A stretch of 64,000 bases of DNA from Phycomyces blakesleeanus NRRL 1555(-). Taxonomy: Eukaryota > Mucoromycota > Mucoromycetes > Mucorales > Phycomycetaceae. Every line of letters begins with the position of its first letter. Position 1 is the stretch's first letter. Under the pieces are notes generated by a model, which had not been told where the DNA came from, made no database searches, and saw nothing but the letters and a program-made list of their open reading frames with translations. The position numbers and the translations under genes are program-made. Positions 1 to 12,200 of this stretch are shown here, in pieces. The stretch covers positions 1 to 64,000 of the forward strand of contig NW_017265193.1 in NCBI RefSeq assembly GCF_001638985.1, in the 5' to 3' direction.

Positions 1-1
1 C

Positions 2-1865
2 ATCGCAGCGACGATGGAGCACAACTAAAAGAGAATTATAAGCAGTCGTTTTGGCGCTTGAAAAATTCCGTCCATTTCTGTGGGNCCGACAGTTCACAAT
101 TTTTACTGATCATCGAGCACTCATTAATCTCCACACTCAAAAAATCGCTAATCCGATGATGATTGGCTGGATTGAGACACTCCTTGACTTTGATTTTAAA
201 GTGGTCCATATTCCTGGTTTGTTGAATAAACTACCTGATTTGCTAAGCCGCTTGTATCCTCCAGAGGATAGTGACAAGCTGGTGGAGGATGATGGATTGA
301 GAAAAATCAGAACAAATGACTTACAAGCTAAAAACAGAGTTATTGTTCAAAAGAAAAAATATAGTAAAGACAGAGTGCTAAATGTACTTGCAACGCAACT
401 CGTCGAAAATGCTTCAGAGTCGTCCGACTATATGTCACCTCCTGAAGAAAATCGTAATGGCTTACTAAAAGAAGCACATTCGTTTGGTCACTTTGGAAGT
501 CAAGCTATAGTGAATGATCTTCATTCACAAGGCTTACACTGGACTAATATATATGAAGAGGCTAAAGAGATTATTCGTTCTTGCCCTGAATGTCAGAAGC
601 ACAATATTAGCAAGAAAGGCTATCACCCATTGACTAATGTTGTAGCATTCCGACCATTTGATCATATTGCAATTGACTTATGCGGTGAATTCCCTGTATC
701 AGAGGATGGACACACGTACATGTTAGTTCTGGTTGATGTATGCTCCAAGTACATTATCTTGAGACCACTGCCAAACAAGAACTCAACAACAATAGCTAAA
801 GCATTGATAAAGATTTTTGGAGATTATGGTTTTCCCAAAGTAATGCAAAGTGACAATGGTCTGGAATTTAGAAACTCTTTAATGTCAAGCCTATCTAAAG
901 AGCTTGGGATTGATCGAAGATATTCGACAGCATATCACCCACAAGGAAATGGTATTGCCGAAGCCAGTGTAAAAATTGCAGAGAATACTGTACGTAAAAT
1001 GATGAGAGCGAACAGCAATGACTGGTGTCACTATCTACCGATTGTTCAGCTGTGTATCAATAGACATATTCCTCAAAAAACACTAAGTGCGCCGTTTTCA
1101 TTAATGTATGCTCGCAGAGTCAATGTGCCTGATGAGTATGGTGACAAAGATAAATACTCTCTTCCAAAAGCCACAGTTACAATTGATGAGCTAGAGAAGC
1201 AGATTGATCATATGGAAAATATTATATTCCCTGCCATTAACGAACGTGTGTTAAGGATTAATGAGGAATTAAAAAAGAAATATGATCACAAAAATATCCT
1301 AATCGACATCCCCAAAGGAACACACGTTATGGTCAGATTACCACATCGATCAAATAAATTGGCACCTATTTATGAAGGTCCATATACAGTGGTTCGAAGG
1401 AATAAAGGAGGATCGTATGAGTTAAAGGATGAGCAAGGTGAATTGTTACACCGAAATTACACACCCTCAGAACTCAAGATGGTCACCATCGATGAATCAA
1501 CAATTGAGAATGAGCTCTACGAAGTTGAAGACATTCGAGATCATCGTGGTACTGCTGGTCAACGAGAATATTTGGTCAAATGGGCTGGCTATGGCGAACG
1601 TGCTAATACATGGCAAAAGGCTGAAGACTTTACCAATTCCACAATTGTACAAAAATATTGGAAGAAAGTTAGAGAGTTGGAACGTTTAGAGAATGAGAGA
1701 GCTGAAGACTTGATTAACAAAAGTGCATCCTCAAAAAAGAAAACAGTTCACACTTCAAGACTAAATGGTAAAAGTAACAATAACGATGAGCACAAGAAAA
1801 GAACGCTTCCTACCACTTTGAGTAGAGAAGAAAGATTACACAAAAGAAGAGCAACAAAAAATTAA
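2..1865 (+). pseudogene. gypsy pol fragment: RNase H, integrase, chromodomain
   Basis: The frame enters from the left edge with the end of RNase H (TDHRAL motif near bases 108-125). A TAA stop at 39-41 interrupts this frame where the family normally has a coding residue, so the pol looks dead unless this is a sequencing error; an ambiguous base (n) sits nearby at 85. After it the frame is open to 1865. It contains the integrase zinc-binding region (paired His, then CPEC at roughly 590), the catalytic core (IDLCG, then SDNGLEF, then HPQGNG with the glutamate of IAEAS about 35 residues after the second Asp), and a C-terminal chromodomain (YEVEDI, YLVKWAGY, NTWQ) at about 1520-1670. The tail is basic. 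In chromoviruses the chromodomain steers integration to modified histones. Confidence 0.88.
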
Positions 1866-2048
1866 AACAACAAAAAATGAACACGTAATCCACAAAGCTG
1901 AGTTTACAGTGTAGATCTCCATAAAGTACAAAAATTATGTGCATGATTGACTATAATAAAATAAGCAATTGGCCAGACAATGAAATAGTAAATGAAATGT
2001 TTTATTGCCGAATCAACAAAAGGTATTGTTGAATCTGGTGGAGGATAA

Positions 2049-2679
2049 TGTTGTGAATGAGTATTGATTACTGCTGAATCTGAGAGTAAGACTGAAGGAT
2101 AAAATAATATCCTCAGCTATTCCAGTCAAACGGATCTCCCTTTATGATATTATCTAATACACAGATCATCATACACATAATTGATTATTTATTATTATCA
2201 CCATGACATGGGATATACAAATACATATACATTATATATATGGCATCATTATATTTCATCTACATATTTCTTTTATTATACAAATACTTAATTGAGAGAC
2301 TACAACTACAACTATCTAATATTATGAAACATTACCCGAGTATCTGGGTCGGAATACTAAAATATTACCAATAGCATAAATGCTCTTCTTTACCAAAACT
2401 CTTGGACTGATCTGACTGGAGAAGTATCATATCAATTGGTCTTTCCGGATCTTTCCAGAAGAACAATACTCCTGGAATATGACTCATCGTGATAAAGATT
2501 ACTTAAGCACACACTGAATTACAAATTAGAAAAACATATAAATATCAGTAGATAGTTCCGTGTAGAAAGACAATCGAATTTTATATTTCTTTACTTTTCT
2601 TTTGAAATAAACAACCTACACAAGTTCTCACGAATTCTTTCGTCTATATTATATTTTGCTTTATTTTCTCCCCACAACA
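2049..2679 (+). repeat. 3' LTR of the chromovirus
   Basis: 631 bases bounded by TGTTGTG at the left and CACAACA at the right, the inverted TG...CA ends of an LTR. It follows the pol frame after 183 bases and a purine tract. An AATAAA-type signal lies near its right end (about 2605). Its first about 70 and last about 50 bases match the minus-strand LTR at 8711-9242, so both belong to one family, while the middle parts differ. Confidence 0.82.
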
Positions 2680-2884
2680 ATCGCAAAGCTGTTACAATGA
2701 CTCATATCCAGGGTGACTGGATATATCTCAATAAATATAAATATCATAAATAAAATAACTTTTATTAAGACAATTCGATTTGACTTGAACTTTTAATAAA
2801 CACAATAAAAAAGAGTCTCAAAGTACTTATTGTTCCACCTTTCCACATACAAATATAACATGCAGCAATCATTGTATCTGTATC

Positions 2885-3058
2885 TCAATCCAAGAGCTCC
2901 CAGTCATACTCTTCTACAGGTTGATCTTCAACAGGTTCCTTTTCTCCAGCTTTCTTTTTGGGATCAATAGTAATAATTGGAGACTTGGTACAGAATTTTC
3001 TGCCCTCTCTTCGAGCTATTTTAGAAGTAAAGATAGAGTGAGCATTTTTATAACCCAT
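2885..3058 (-). CDS. short hypothetical ORF, 57 aa
   Basis: A 57-residue open frame starting MGYKNAHSIFTSK and ending with an acidic EEYDWELLD tail; basic in the middle. I do not recognise it. It lies between the chromovirus LTR and the palindromic MITE, downstream of the decayed Plavaka-like transposase on the same strand, so it could be an accessory piece of a transposon or chance. No supporting splice structure was seen. Confidence 0.25.
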   Translation of the reverse strand: MGYKNAHSIFTSKIARREGRKFCTKSPIITIDPKKKAGEKEPVEDQPVEEYDWELLD

Positions 3059-3684
3059 TTTTAAGAATTTGTTTTAGTAAAAGTAAAAGAAGTGTTTTCA
3101 GGGCAGACTTGATAGACAGCTGTCACATCCAAAAATGTGGTTTATACTCCACATATTATATGTATTTATTAATTTAGGATATATAATTCTCTACATCTGC
3201 CTTGAGATGCCATCAGAGATGTAGATTCAAGTCTCAATATTTCTCTTCCCCTGCTATTAAATTGGAACACCGCACTTTTCAAAGTCAAAAACTTTGTTGG
3301 AAATGTCACTACAAATAAGCTACTCACACAGTTCTTTTCAGAAACACTTTCTCCATGTCCATAAGCAACGGTTTTTTTGTATTGACATTTCCGACAAATT
3401 TTTTGCCTTTTGAAAAAAATATCGGAGCCCAATAATTCTTTCTGATTATAAGAAAAATGTACTATACTAGTTCATTTTCAATAATATTCTTTTTGATGAA
3501 TAAAATGATACTACTTCTTTATTATTACTATTATTATTATTATTATTTGAAACTTCTGTTTTCTTCTTCTCAACATCAATTTTTTTGCAAAATTTTTGAG
3601 GTCATTTTTTGGTTACTCAAACCAACCCCCAACTTTCCTTAATAAATCATTTGTCTCACTTGAATACTTTCTGACTTCCCTAAG
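3059..3684. other. AT-rich stretch without a supported gene
   Basis: It holds a short ATT/TTA triplet run near 3520-3547 and short open frames on both strands without recognisable motifs. One minus-strand frame (3169-3432) has a CRKC pair but is too short and unsupported to call. Confidence 0.5.
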
Positions 3685-3975
3685 AGCATCTTTAGCAGTT
3701 CACTTTATCTCCACTTTTACATTAAATTTAAAGATTTAGCTAAAGTGTGTCCTCCCAGCAGTTTATTTAAATTCACTTTAAATATAAAAGACAGTCCCTT
3801 TTCTTTATCTTCCTATTAAATTTAATAGGAAGATAAAATTTATTGATGAAAATGCTTTCAAAATTTATTTAAAGAAAAAGATAAATCGAACTGCTGGGAA
3901 AATTGACCTTTTCTTTAGCTAAAGTAGCAGTGTTTAACTTTAGATAAATTAAAAGTTCTCACTGCTGAAGATGCT
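3685..3975. mobile_element. palindromic MITE-like element
   Basis: About 291 bases with imperfect terminal inverted repeats: AGCATCTTTAGCAGT at the left and the complement of AGCATCTTCAGCAGT at the right. Near the middle, 3804-3837 forms a perfect 34-base palindrome centred between 3820 and 3821. Further internal inverted copies (TTTAGCTAAAGT, CAGCAGTT / AACTGCTGGGA) let the whole unit fold back on itself. It has no coding capacity. Terminal inverted repeats plus small size suggest a non-autonomous DNA transposon; no clear target duplication was seen. Confidence 0.7.
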
Positions 3976-4464
3976 TTCACAGTTTTTTTTCTTACTTTAA
4001 AAGCTCTCTAGTAGTACTGAACTTAATTTTCTTCTTTATTCTGATGAAAAAAATTGGGTATGAAAAAAAATTCCAAAATTTTGGCTTCTAAGCCAATAAT
4101 AGTAACCTTAGTGCATTTTTGAAAAAACCAAATAAATTGCTTTATAAGAAAATTTAAGCTATTTTTTCAAATTCACACTCACTGAGGTTTCTTCTAAATA
4201 TGAAAATTTCTTGTTGAAACCAAATTTCCTATTGGCTTAGAGTATGAATTGAGATTAAACATGAAAAGCTTCAGATTTGGGGGAGCAAAATAATGAGATA
4301 TGTGCCAAAAAAGGATTAAACATATTTTTTGAGCTACTTAATTGAAATTCAGACAGAGAAAAACTTTAAAATTTGGGGAGAAAAATGGATAGCTCTGAAA
4401 GAAAAGCTTTTATTGGACAAGATTTTTTTCTGTTGAGAAAAATGCATTTTTTTGACGTCATTTT

Positions 4465-7400
4465 TCAGTCAATATTGGAAATGTTTACCAATATCCAACA
4501 GAACATGCCAAACTTTGAAACGTTAAGAAGTCTGCGGCTACCATCAGGTACACAGATTAAGTGGATATCAATGGCCTGGATCACTGCAACTTTGTTCTCA
4601 TCAAACTCATAGCAAGTTCTGTAATACATAACTTCAATGTTGCCATAGGGATCTGTTACTACATTATGAGAGTAGACGTTATTGACATTGACGCTAGATA
4701 TCATTTGATACTCTTGCATCATGAACATCTTTCTTACTAATCTGTTTCTTTCATCTCTGAGAGCTTCAATTGAGATCTGGCCAAGAAACCATCAACAATT
4801 TGCCTGGAAAACACTTGCCAATATATCGCGCAAATTTGGAATCAATGAGCCAGAGTTGTCACTGTTAGCACGGGAGCCAAAGAAGTGAAAATTGAAAGCT
4901 GGGAAATCAATGGGGGCACGTTTGATAAATTTACCAGGAACATATCTTACTAGTCGTGTTCCATTACCAACTTGATTCTCTACAATATAGGATCAACCAT
5001 TGCAAAGATGTCGACACATGAATTGCTTTGCAAATTTCTTGGCAACATCTTGAGAAGTTGCCTGGCGGTTTGTCTTGAACAAGTGCTCACAGATGAACTT
5101 GTTGAACTGTTCACTGTTCTCTGTTTCATATTGCAAGACAGAGCCAAAACGAAGCATATCTTCAGTAAGATGACACTGTAAGAAATGGCAGATATTAAAC
5201 TACCGACCTGGCAAAAATCGTTAAAAAGTGCCACCTGGCAACATTCTTCTGAGCCAATAGAGCTTCAGTATATAGCAATCAGTTTCATCTATTTAAGCAA
5301 ATCAGATATATAGAATAATGAGGTTCAGGTCTTATTTTAACCAATAACATTGGCAGATAGCTTTTTATTGCTATAATGGTTTTAATGTATATCTAGGGAT
5401 CAGTATCCTTATTAGGAGGTTACAAACACTCAAATTTATTAAAAAAAATTTATTTTTATTTATTTTTCACATTGAAAATATCGGGGCTAACAAGGTACAA
5501 TATGCATACAACTACTTCTACAGCTTATAGCAGTATTTCTAACTAATTAAAAGACACTTTGTATAAAGCAAGCTGAAAAACTATAACAATAACTGAAAGG
5601 CGTTTAACCTATACATAAATAAAAAGAAGAAAGAAAGAAAAAAATTAGTATTTGCATTCTGAAAGAATTTATTTCAAATAGCATACAATTAGTATTGAAT
5701 GAGCATAAAATAATACAAACCTTTATATTTGATGGTTTCTACACTTTACTCATACTTTCATTTTAGGCATTTATATCTTTAATAGTTTAGAAGATTCGAG
5801 CGTAATTATGATCAAAATGAAGTTTGATTAGTAATTTACCATTAAAATCTATTAACATTGATATATTTACCCTAATATTCATATATATATAGCAGCATTA
5901 TTCTATAACAATATTATTTAGTATAAGAATTACTAAATGTACCATTGCTTTTATGATCTTGTTTAAAGAAAAGGAAAAAATGTTAGTGTAGTTAAAAAGC
6001 ACTTGTTGTTTACTTTTGAAGAGAAAAATCTAAGCCTCAGTATAATAACTGAATATCAGTATAAAAGCATAATAAATTCTGCAAAGTCGGTTTTTACTAC
6101 TTGGATTGCATTGATTGCATTGATTTCATTTATGAATGGTTATACATCACAGCATGCCTTATAAAGATGATTTATTTTCTAAAAAAAAGGGCAGCGTGAT
6201 ATTCAATTATCAATGGTTTTACCAGGCCAATAATAAAGATTATGAGTTCTTGACTTCTTAATATAGCTTTAAGAGTCTTCTGTAATAAACTTTTATTTCA
6301 ATATCAGTATTCATATGCCTAATTAAGCTGCAAACAACCTAAACATGGTAAAGCTTATAGGAGATTAAAAAAGTTGTCAGGTTTGCCAGGTTTTTTAAGA
6401 AAACCTGACAATTTTTTTCTTACAGTGTGATGCAAAAGGTGAAGCTTGGGCTTGAAACTGAAGTCTTGTTGCTTGAGTTTATCTTTAGTGGTCAAGATAA
6501 AAAGATCTAGTGCATGGAACACTTTGGTTACTTTGTCAACAGCACTCTGGATCTGCATAAGGTAGTAGTCAAAGCCCACATGAATTCTACGCATATACAC
6601 CAAAGACAACAATCTGGCAACTGCATGAAAGGCTGATATAATCAAGTTCAGGTTACTCTCTCTACCAAAAAGCTTGCTCATAACACCTGATAGGATTTGA
6701 ATCAATTGCTTGAAATCGCGTCCAACAAAAGACCCAGAGTGGCAAAGCTGATTGCGAAAAGTTTCATCATAGCTCTCACAGGATTGGTAAGATACCCTTT
6801 CACACTGAAGGCTATCCTTCTGAACTGCTGTCAATACTGGCTGCTTCCACAAGAAAATGACTAGGTACTTGATCAATCCAAGTGGGATCATGTAAAAAAT
6901 CTTAATGGGCATGTCCTTAGTCTGGTCAAAGGCTTTGAGTCTGAGAAACTCCTCGCTTCCATTCTTTATATAGCCAAAGCTATGACCACATTTGTATACA
7001 TCCAACTGGCTGTCAGAGGAGGCAAAGGTGGAAAGGAAGTTCTTCAATCTATGGGGCCAGCTGGAGTGATCGACAGAAGAAAAGCGGAGGACACCAGTTA
7101 TATGCTTCCGCCCCAGACAAGGAGAAGGGAAAATACATCTTCTGAAAAGACACTTTGATGATGTTTCTTTATGCATCGCAAACTGAGACTGGTGAGGGTT
7201 GTCACCCATAAAGAGCAACAGGGGAGCAACTACCAAGACATATTCGCCAAGGTCTTCAGAATACATCTCGTTGTATCTAACATAATCGTAGATTTAAATT
7301 AAAAGTACAGACACTCAATAAATATATACATTGAGTTGCCGACAACTAATAACAATACTAAAAGATATACCTTCCCTTATACAAGGAAATTATGTAAAGA

Positions 7401-8710
7401 ACATACTAAGACAAATACTAAGACTCTAGTCAATAACACTAAAAACATAAGAACTAAATCATAGAAGATAATGGTAGAGAAACAGACATTACATGATATC
7501 ATCATATCATCTCTAAGCTAAATGCAATGTTTATATAAACACACAATACAAATAGCAATAGAACATCATCTTCTTTCTGATTCTTTCACTTCTTCTAATA
7601 AAACAAAGTCTCACCATACTCTCGTCTGCACTTGTTTTATTTTATATCTTATTTTTACCTCATACATAACACTTGACACCTTTCTCCAAGACAACAAGAT
7701 TGCTGACAACAGGGGGCAGCATTTCAACAGCATTTAGAACATGATTCGATGTGCAAACAAACAGGGTATTCTCCCATTTGTTTCTCTCTTCAAGGGGCAT
7801 CGCGGCAAAGTACAACAAGTAACTGTTGTAGACGTTGTACTGCTTTGAATCGTTTCCAGATGTATTATCAGAATACATGTTCAGTAGGCAGATGACCACT
7901 TTCATAAGATCGGAGGTTCCAGGTATTATTCTCTTGAAATCTTCAATATTGCTAGTATTGGACCACAGGCGAAATTGGACACCAACAAGAGTACAATCAA
8001 CAATCTTGATATGACAGAAAGAGACAGAGAAACCAGAACCAAAGAAACTGCTACTGTCTTTTTGAATAACAGAAAGGAACTTGTTTACTTTGATCTTATA
8101 CTTGGGAACAGAGACAGCAAAGTTTGTGGAGTTTCCACACGACCAGAAGTATGCATCATCAGGATGATTCAGCAAAGGACCATGGCCACTGTATACCTGG
8201 AAAGCATTGGCATATCTGGATCCATTTTCCATAAAAAACTTTTCCAATAGAAACCGGTTTGAATAGCCTTGAACTTCAACAACGTTGCCTACCCAATAGT
8301 CCGATCCTTCAAAAGTGAGCATAGGATGCTGGAGCAATAGGTCTTCTTTCCATTTGTTGCCTTGGTTGAGGTTCAACCACTGGTTCTTCATAAAGTCTGG
8401 AAGGGCAGAGAGTTGGGATGTCTTGCCAGGGATTGCCAACATATGCTTAATATATTCGGATGGCTTGTTGATCAAAAATTCATGGGCTTCGGATTTTTGG
8501 TTTGTACCCTTGACTGGAGAGGTCTTAAAGACAGGGACCTCGTTCTTTGCTTGCAAGTGAAAGTTAATCACTGTGTCTGGCTTGAGGAAATCCAGTCGTT
8601 TTTTCCAGTGGTTTCGCGGACCTCCAAGAGCATCTCTATTGCATATATGATCTTCTTGATGGTTCTTTCCGAAGCAAGATCTTCATTGCCGTTGAATAAT
8701 GCATACAGGA
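4465..8710 (-). pseudogene. decayed Plavaka/CACTA-like (Tnp2-type) transposase gene
   Basis: Read on the minus strand, the pieces line up with the fungal Plavaka/Tnp2-like transposase family. At 8571-7667 lies a frame containing LNMYSDNTSGNDSK, CTSNH and AVEML; at 7266-6423 one containing GDNPHQSQFAMHK with CLF/CIFPSPC; at 5178-4980 a stretch with YETENSEQFNKF and HLFKTNRQ; then further pieces down to 4465. A probable 399-base intron (7665-7267, GTATG...AG) joins the first two in frame. A 1240-base insertion (5181-6420) splits the middle. The gene is broken by a frameshift near 8580, a TGA near 4996, and a stop plus frame change near 4790. At 8710 it ends abruptly against an LTR, so its N-terminus is missing. 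The family assignment rests on remembered motif patterns and needs a profile search. Confidence 0.75.
5181..6420. mobile_element. 1240-base non-autonomous TA-flanked insertion
   Basis: TA is present on both sides (5179-5180 and 6421-6422). Reading across the flanks without the insert restores an open minus-strand frame that agrees with the expected transposase order (KLHLLHH before, LTEDMLRFG after). The ends are weakly inverted: AGAAATGGCAG at the left and AGAAAAAAATTGTCAG read from the right, each followed by CCTGGCAAA. No convincing ORF is inside. This fits a non-autonomous Tc1/mariner-type element, moved by a transposase supplied elsewhere. Confidence 0.75.
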
Positions 8711-9242
8711 TGTTGTGGTGGTTAAAGTTGAAAAAGTTTTTAAGAAGAAGAATTAAAGATTTGAGATGAGGAACGAAGATTCATGAGAACTTGTGTAGGG
8801 TTTGTTTATTGAGAAAGATTTGGTATCAAAGTTTGATGAGGTTCCTACACTGAACTACTACTGCTATTTATATTATTTTGGATCGGGAAAATTATATGAC
8901 TGGGGTCAGGTAATCGATCCTATCTGAGCCTTAATCAGAGCAACGTGATCTTGGGATAATTAATATATGATTAATTATATAAATGTGTGTAGTCCCAATG
9001 AAGTATTAACATGGAAAGTAAATGTGTTTATGAGTTATAATTATGCTTATAATAATCCACTGATGTATCCCATATTATGGTGATATCATCATATGAAATA
9101 TAATCACTATCATGCATGCTAAACCTGTATGTTAAATAATAAAGTAATTGGTAGACACCTTTGACTGGAATAGCTGAGGCCTTATATTATTTCCTTCAGA
9201 CTTATTCTCAATTACAGCAGTAGTCAATACTCATTTACAACA
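8711..9242 (-). repeat. lone LTR of the chromovirus family
   Basis: Read on the minus strand it starts TGTTGTAAATGAG at 9242 and ends CACAACA at 8711, 532 bases. Both ends resemble the LTR at 2049-2679, including the AATAAA-linked CTACACAAGTTCTCA block near the 3' end. A TATA-like AATATAAATAG lies near 8865. No polypurine tract precedes it. The five bases outside each end differ (cagga, ggtag), so no target duplication is visible. It sits exactly between the truncated Plavaka-like gene and the truncated gypsy pol at 9235. Confidence 0.75.
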
Positions 9243-12200
9243 GGTAGAAGATCTTGAGCCTGTGGGCATAGACATTGGTGAGGACTCGTTGTGTGGCTGT
9301 GTGAAGGGGGAGCAGAGAGTAACGGTTGTTGAAGACCAGAATGACGTGGTACGGGCCATTCCAGATGCGAATGAGCTTCCCAGCTTTCTGTGGTTTGGAC
9401 AGAGGCTTGGTGAACAACAAGACAACTTGGTCCACTTGGAAGGAAGGCGGCTTACGCAGTTTGTTAAGCGTGAGAGAGTTGGCAGCATGAGTCTGGAGGT
9501 TAGCCAACCGCACCAAGTCCAGAGCAGAAGACAGGGCAGGCTTGACCCCAGAGGCATAGTCAGTTGGGCTGGTGTCTTGAGGCTGCTGAGAGATGGTGGC
9601 CGGAATTCTGGGCTTGCAGCCATGTACAAGGAAGAAAGGCGAGAAGTGGGTGGCAGAGTGAACCAAGAAGTTATAAGCCAACTGGAATAGTCCAAGGTGG
9701 TGATCCCAGGTGGAGTGCACTGAGCTTTGGTCGGTGTAACAAACAATCATGTTTTTCAGGGTGGACATAAAACGTTCTATGCCTCCATTGGACTGGGGAT
9801 GGTATGCAGGTGCAAACTTCCAGGAGATTGCCAGATAGCAAGTCAGAGTTTGCAGCAGGTCAGAGGAGAAGGGCTGTCCATTGTCAGAGAGGATTACTCT
9901 TGGTAGACCATGTTCTGCAAACACCTTGAAGCAGAGGGCAGCGATGACAGTTGATTCGTTGAGACTTGTCAAGGGCACCAAGATGACGTACCGCGAGAAT
10001 AGACACTGTACCACCATGATGTAGCGGTGTTCTTGGAGGCTAAGTGGAAGTGGCCTGAACGCATCAATTGCTATGGTGTCAAATGGTGTCATGGCTGGTT
10101 CTTGCGAGACTGATTCTGTGTGCCCCAGTGTCAAGCGTGGTGACTTTGAGTGTTGGCAACCTGGGCACTCCATGACCTTCTGTGAGACCCATGGTTTGAG
10201 ATCCTCAAACCATACCAGGCGTTAGAACCATTGGACAGTTCTGTTCAAGCCGAGGTGGCTGGCAGTTGGTGCGCAATGTAGTAACTGGAAGAAGACTTCT
10301 CGCATGGCGGCTGGTAGGACTGGTTGTGTTTTGTGCAAGAGGAGTAAGCAAGAGACAGTGAAGTTGTGTGGCAGGGTAGGCAAGTCTTTTATGGATTGAC
10401 AAAAAGGATTGTCGGCCTGTCCAGTCACAAGTTCTTCAACGCCAATGGCGTTCACTATGGGGAACCAGGAGAGAGCATCTGGGCCCAAATTGTCCTTGCC
10501 AGGGCAGTAGACAATCATGAAGTTGTGTCCTTGCAGGAGTAACGCCCAACGGGGCCAGATGCCCACGGAGGTCCATGGTCTTGAGCAGGAATTGCAAGGC
10601 CTGGTGATCGGTTACCACCGTGAAGTGCGTTCCCATCAAGTAGTGTGCAAACTTCTTGATACCCCAGATGATGGCCAATGCTTCGATCTCTGTGACCCCA
10701 TAGTTCTGCTCGGCAGGGGTCAGAGAACAAGAGGCGTATGAGATGGCATGGGGGCAAGAAGAGTCAGACTCCCATTGAGACAGGATGACTTCTATCCCAG
10801 CCATGCACGCACCGTTGGTGTGGAGCTCGAACTGGTGAGAGAAGTCAGGAAACCAGAGGACTGGGGCTGATAACAGGACCTGGCAAAGCTTGGAGGCAGC
10901 AGAGTCATGGTCAGTAGACCAAGTCCAGACAGAGTCCTTGGCCAGAAGTCGGTTGAGCAGTGCAGTCAAGAGTGAGAACTGAGGGATGAAACAGCGGTAA
11001 TAGCCACACAAACCAAGGAAGGACTGCAAGGTGTCAACATCCTTGGGTGTGGGGAAAGAGGCGACCACCTTGATCTTGTCAGGGTTGGTTCGGAGACCAG
11101 ACGCAGTAATTAGGTACCCAAGATACTTGACTTCCGGACAGGCAAAACTGCACTTCTTCAGATTGACAGTGAGGGAGGCAGTTTGGAGGCGGGAGAAGAC
11201 CAAGGCCAAGTCTAAGAGGTGTTGGGTGAAGGAAGGCGAGAAGATGATAATGTCATCCAGGTAGACAAGACAGAGCTGCCACTTGAGGCTGGCGAGTACT
11301 GCATCCATCAAACGCTGCATTGTTGCAGGGGCGTTGGACAATCCAAAAGGCATCCAGACAAACTCGAAGAGGCCCTTTTGACAGACAAACGCCAAACGTG
11401 GGCATGACGATTCGTCCAACTCGATCTGCCAGTAGGAGGCGGTCAGATCCAAGGTCGAGAAGATGGCAGAATTGCTGAGGGAGTGTAGGGTATCATCGAT
11501 GCGTGGTAGTGGGTACACATCCCTAGTGGTTACCCCGTTCAGCCATCAATAGTCAATGCAAAACCGCAGTGACCCGTCCTTCTTGGTGACAATAACTACT
11601 GGGGAGCTCCAAGGGGAGTGAGAGGGCACCACGATGCCGTCCTGGAGCATCTCGTCAATCATATCATTGATCTTTTCGTTCTCTGTGGCTGAAGCGCAGT
11701 GTGGAGGGCCAGATAGTGGGGCCTGGTTGCCAGTGTCAATGTTGAGTTGTACATGTGAGGTGATGGTCTGTGCCTTGGTGGCAAACACTCTGCGAAATTG
11801 GTTCAATAACCCTACGATCTGGTCCTTCTGGCCATCCTCCAACGTGGCGTTCATAGGCAAGTCGTCTTTGGTAAACAATGCCTGGACAGGGCTAGTGATA
11901 GGTATTGGCAAAGCATTAGTACTGTTCTTTAAATCAATTGTGTGAATACTTCCCAAATCCTCTGATGTGGCCAATTGGCACCCTGCTTGGAGTTGGACCA
12001 TGGTCATCCCTAGGTTGGTCACCTTGACTGTTGCCAGTCCCCAATGGTCGAATTGCACCATGCCTGCAGCCATGGCACACTGGCGAGACGAGAGGAGCTC
12101 TGGGCCGGTCTCCACATACGCCAGACAGTTGGCAGGGCCTAGGACTGTGTGGTAACAGTGGGAAATAGTGGGGAGTTGGACATGTCCAGTCGCTCGTACT

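Larger units (their letters stand above)
1..2679 (+). mobile_element. Ty3/gypsy chromovirus, 3' part, cut by the window edge
   Basis: The 3' half of an LTR retrotransposon: end of RNase H, whole integrase and a C-terminal chromodomain, followed by a short non-coding stretch and a 3' LTR. The purine-rich stretch GGTGGAGGATAA directly before the LTR (about 2037-2048) is a plausible polypurine tract for plus-strand priming. The 5' LTR, gag, protease and reverse transcriptase would lie left of base 1, so the target-site duplication cannot be checked. Chromodomain-bearing gypsy elements (chromoviruses) are common in fungi. Confidence 0.9.

Noticed and set aside
3169..3432. Minus-strand 87-residue frame with a CRKC pair
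   Set aside because: Too short, no partner metal ligands in a family spacing I know.
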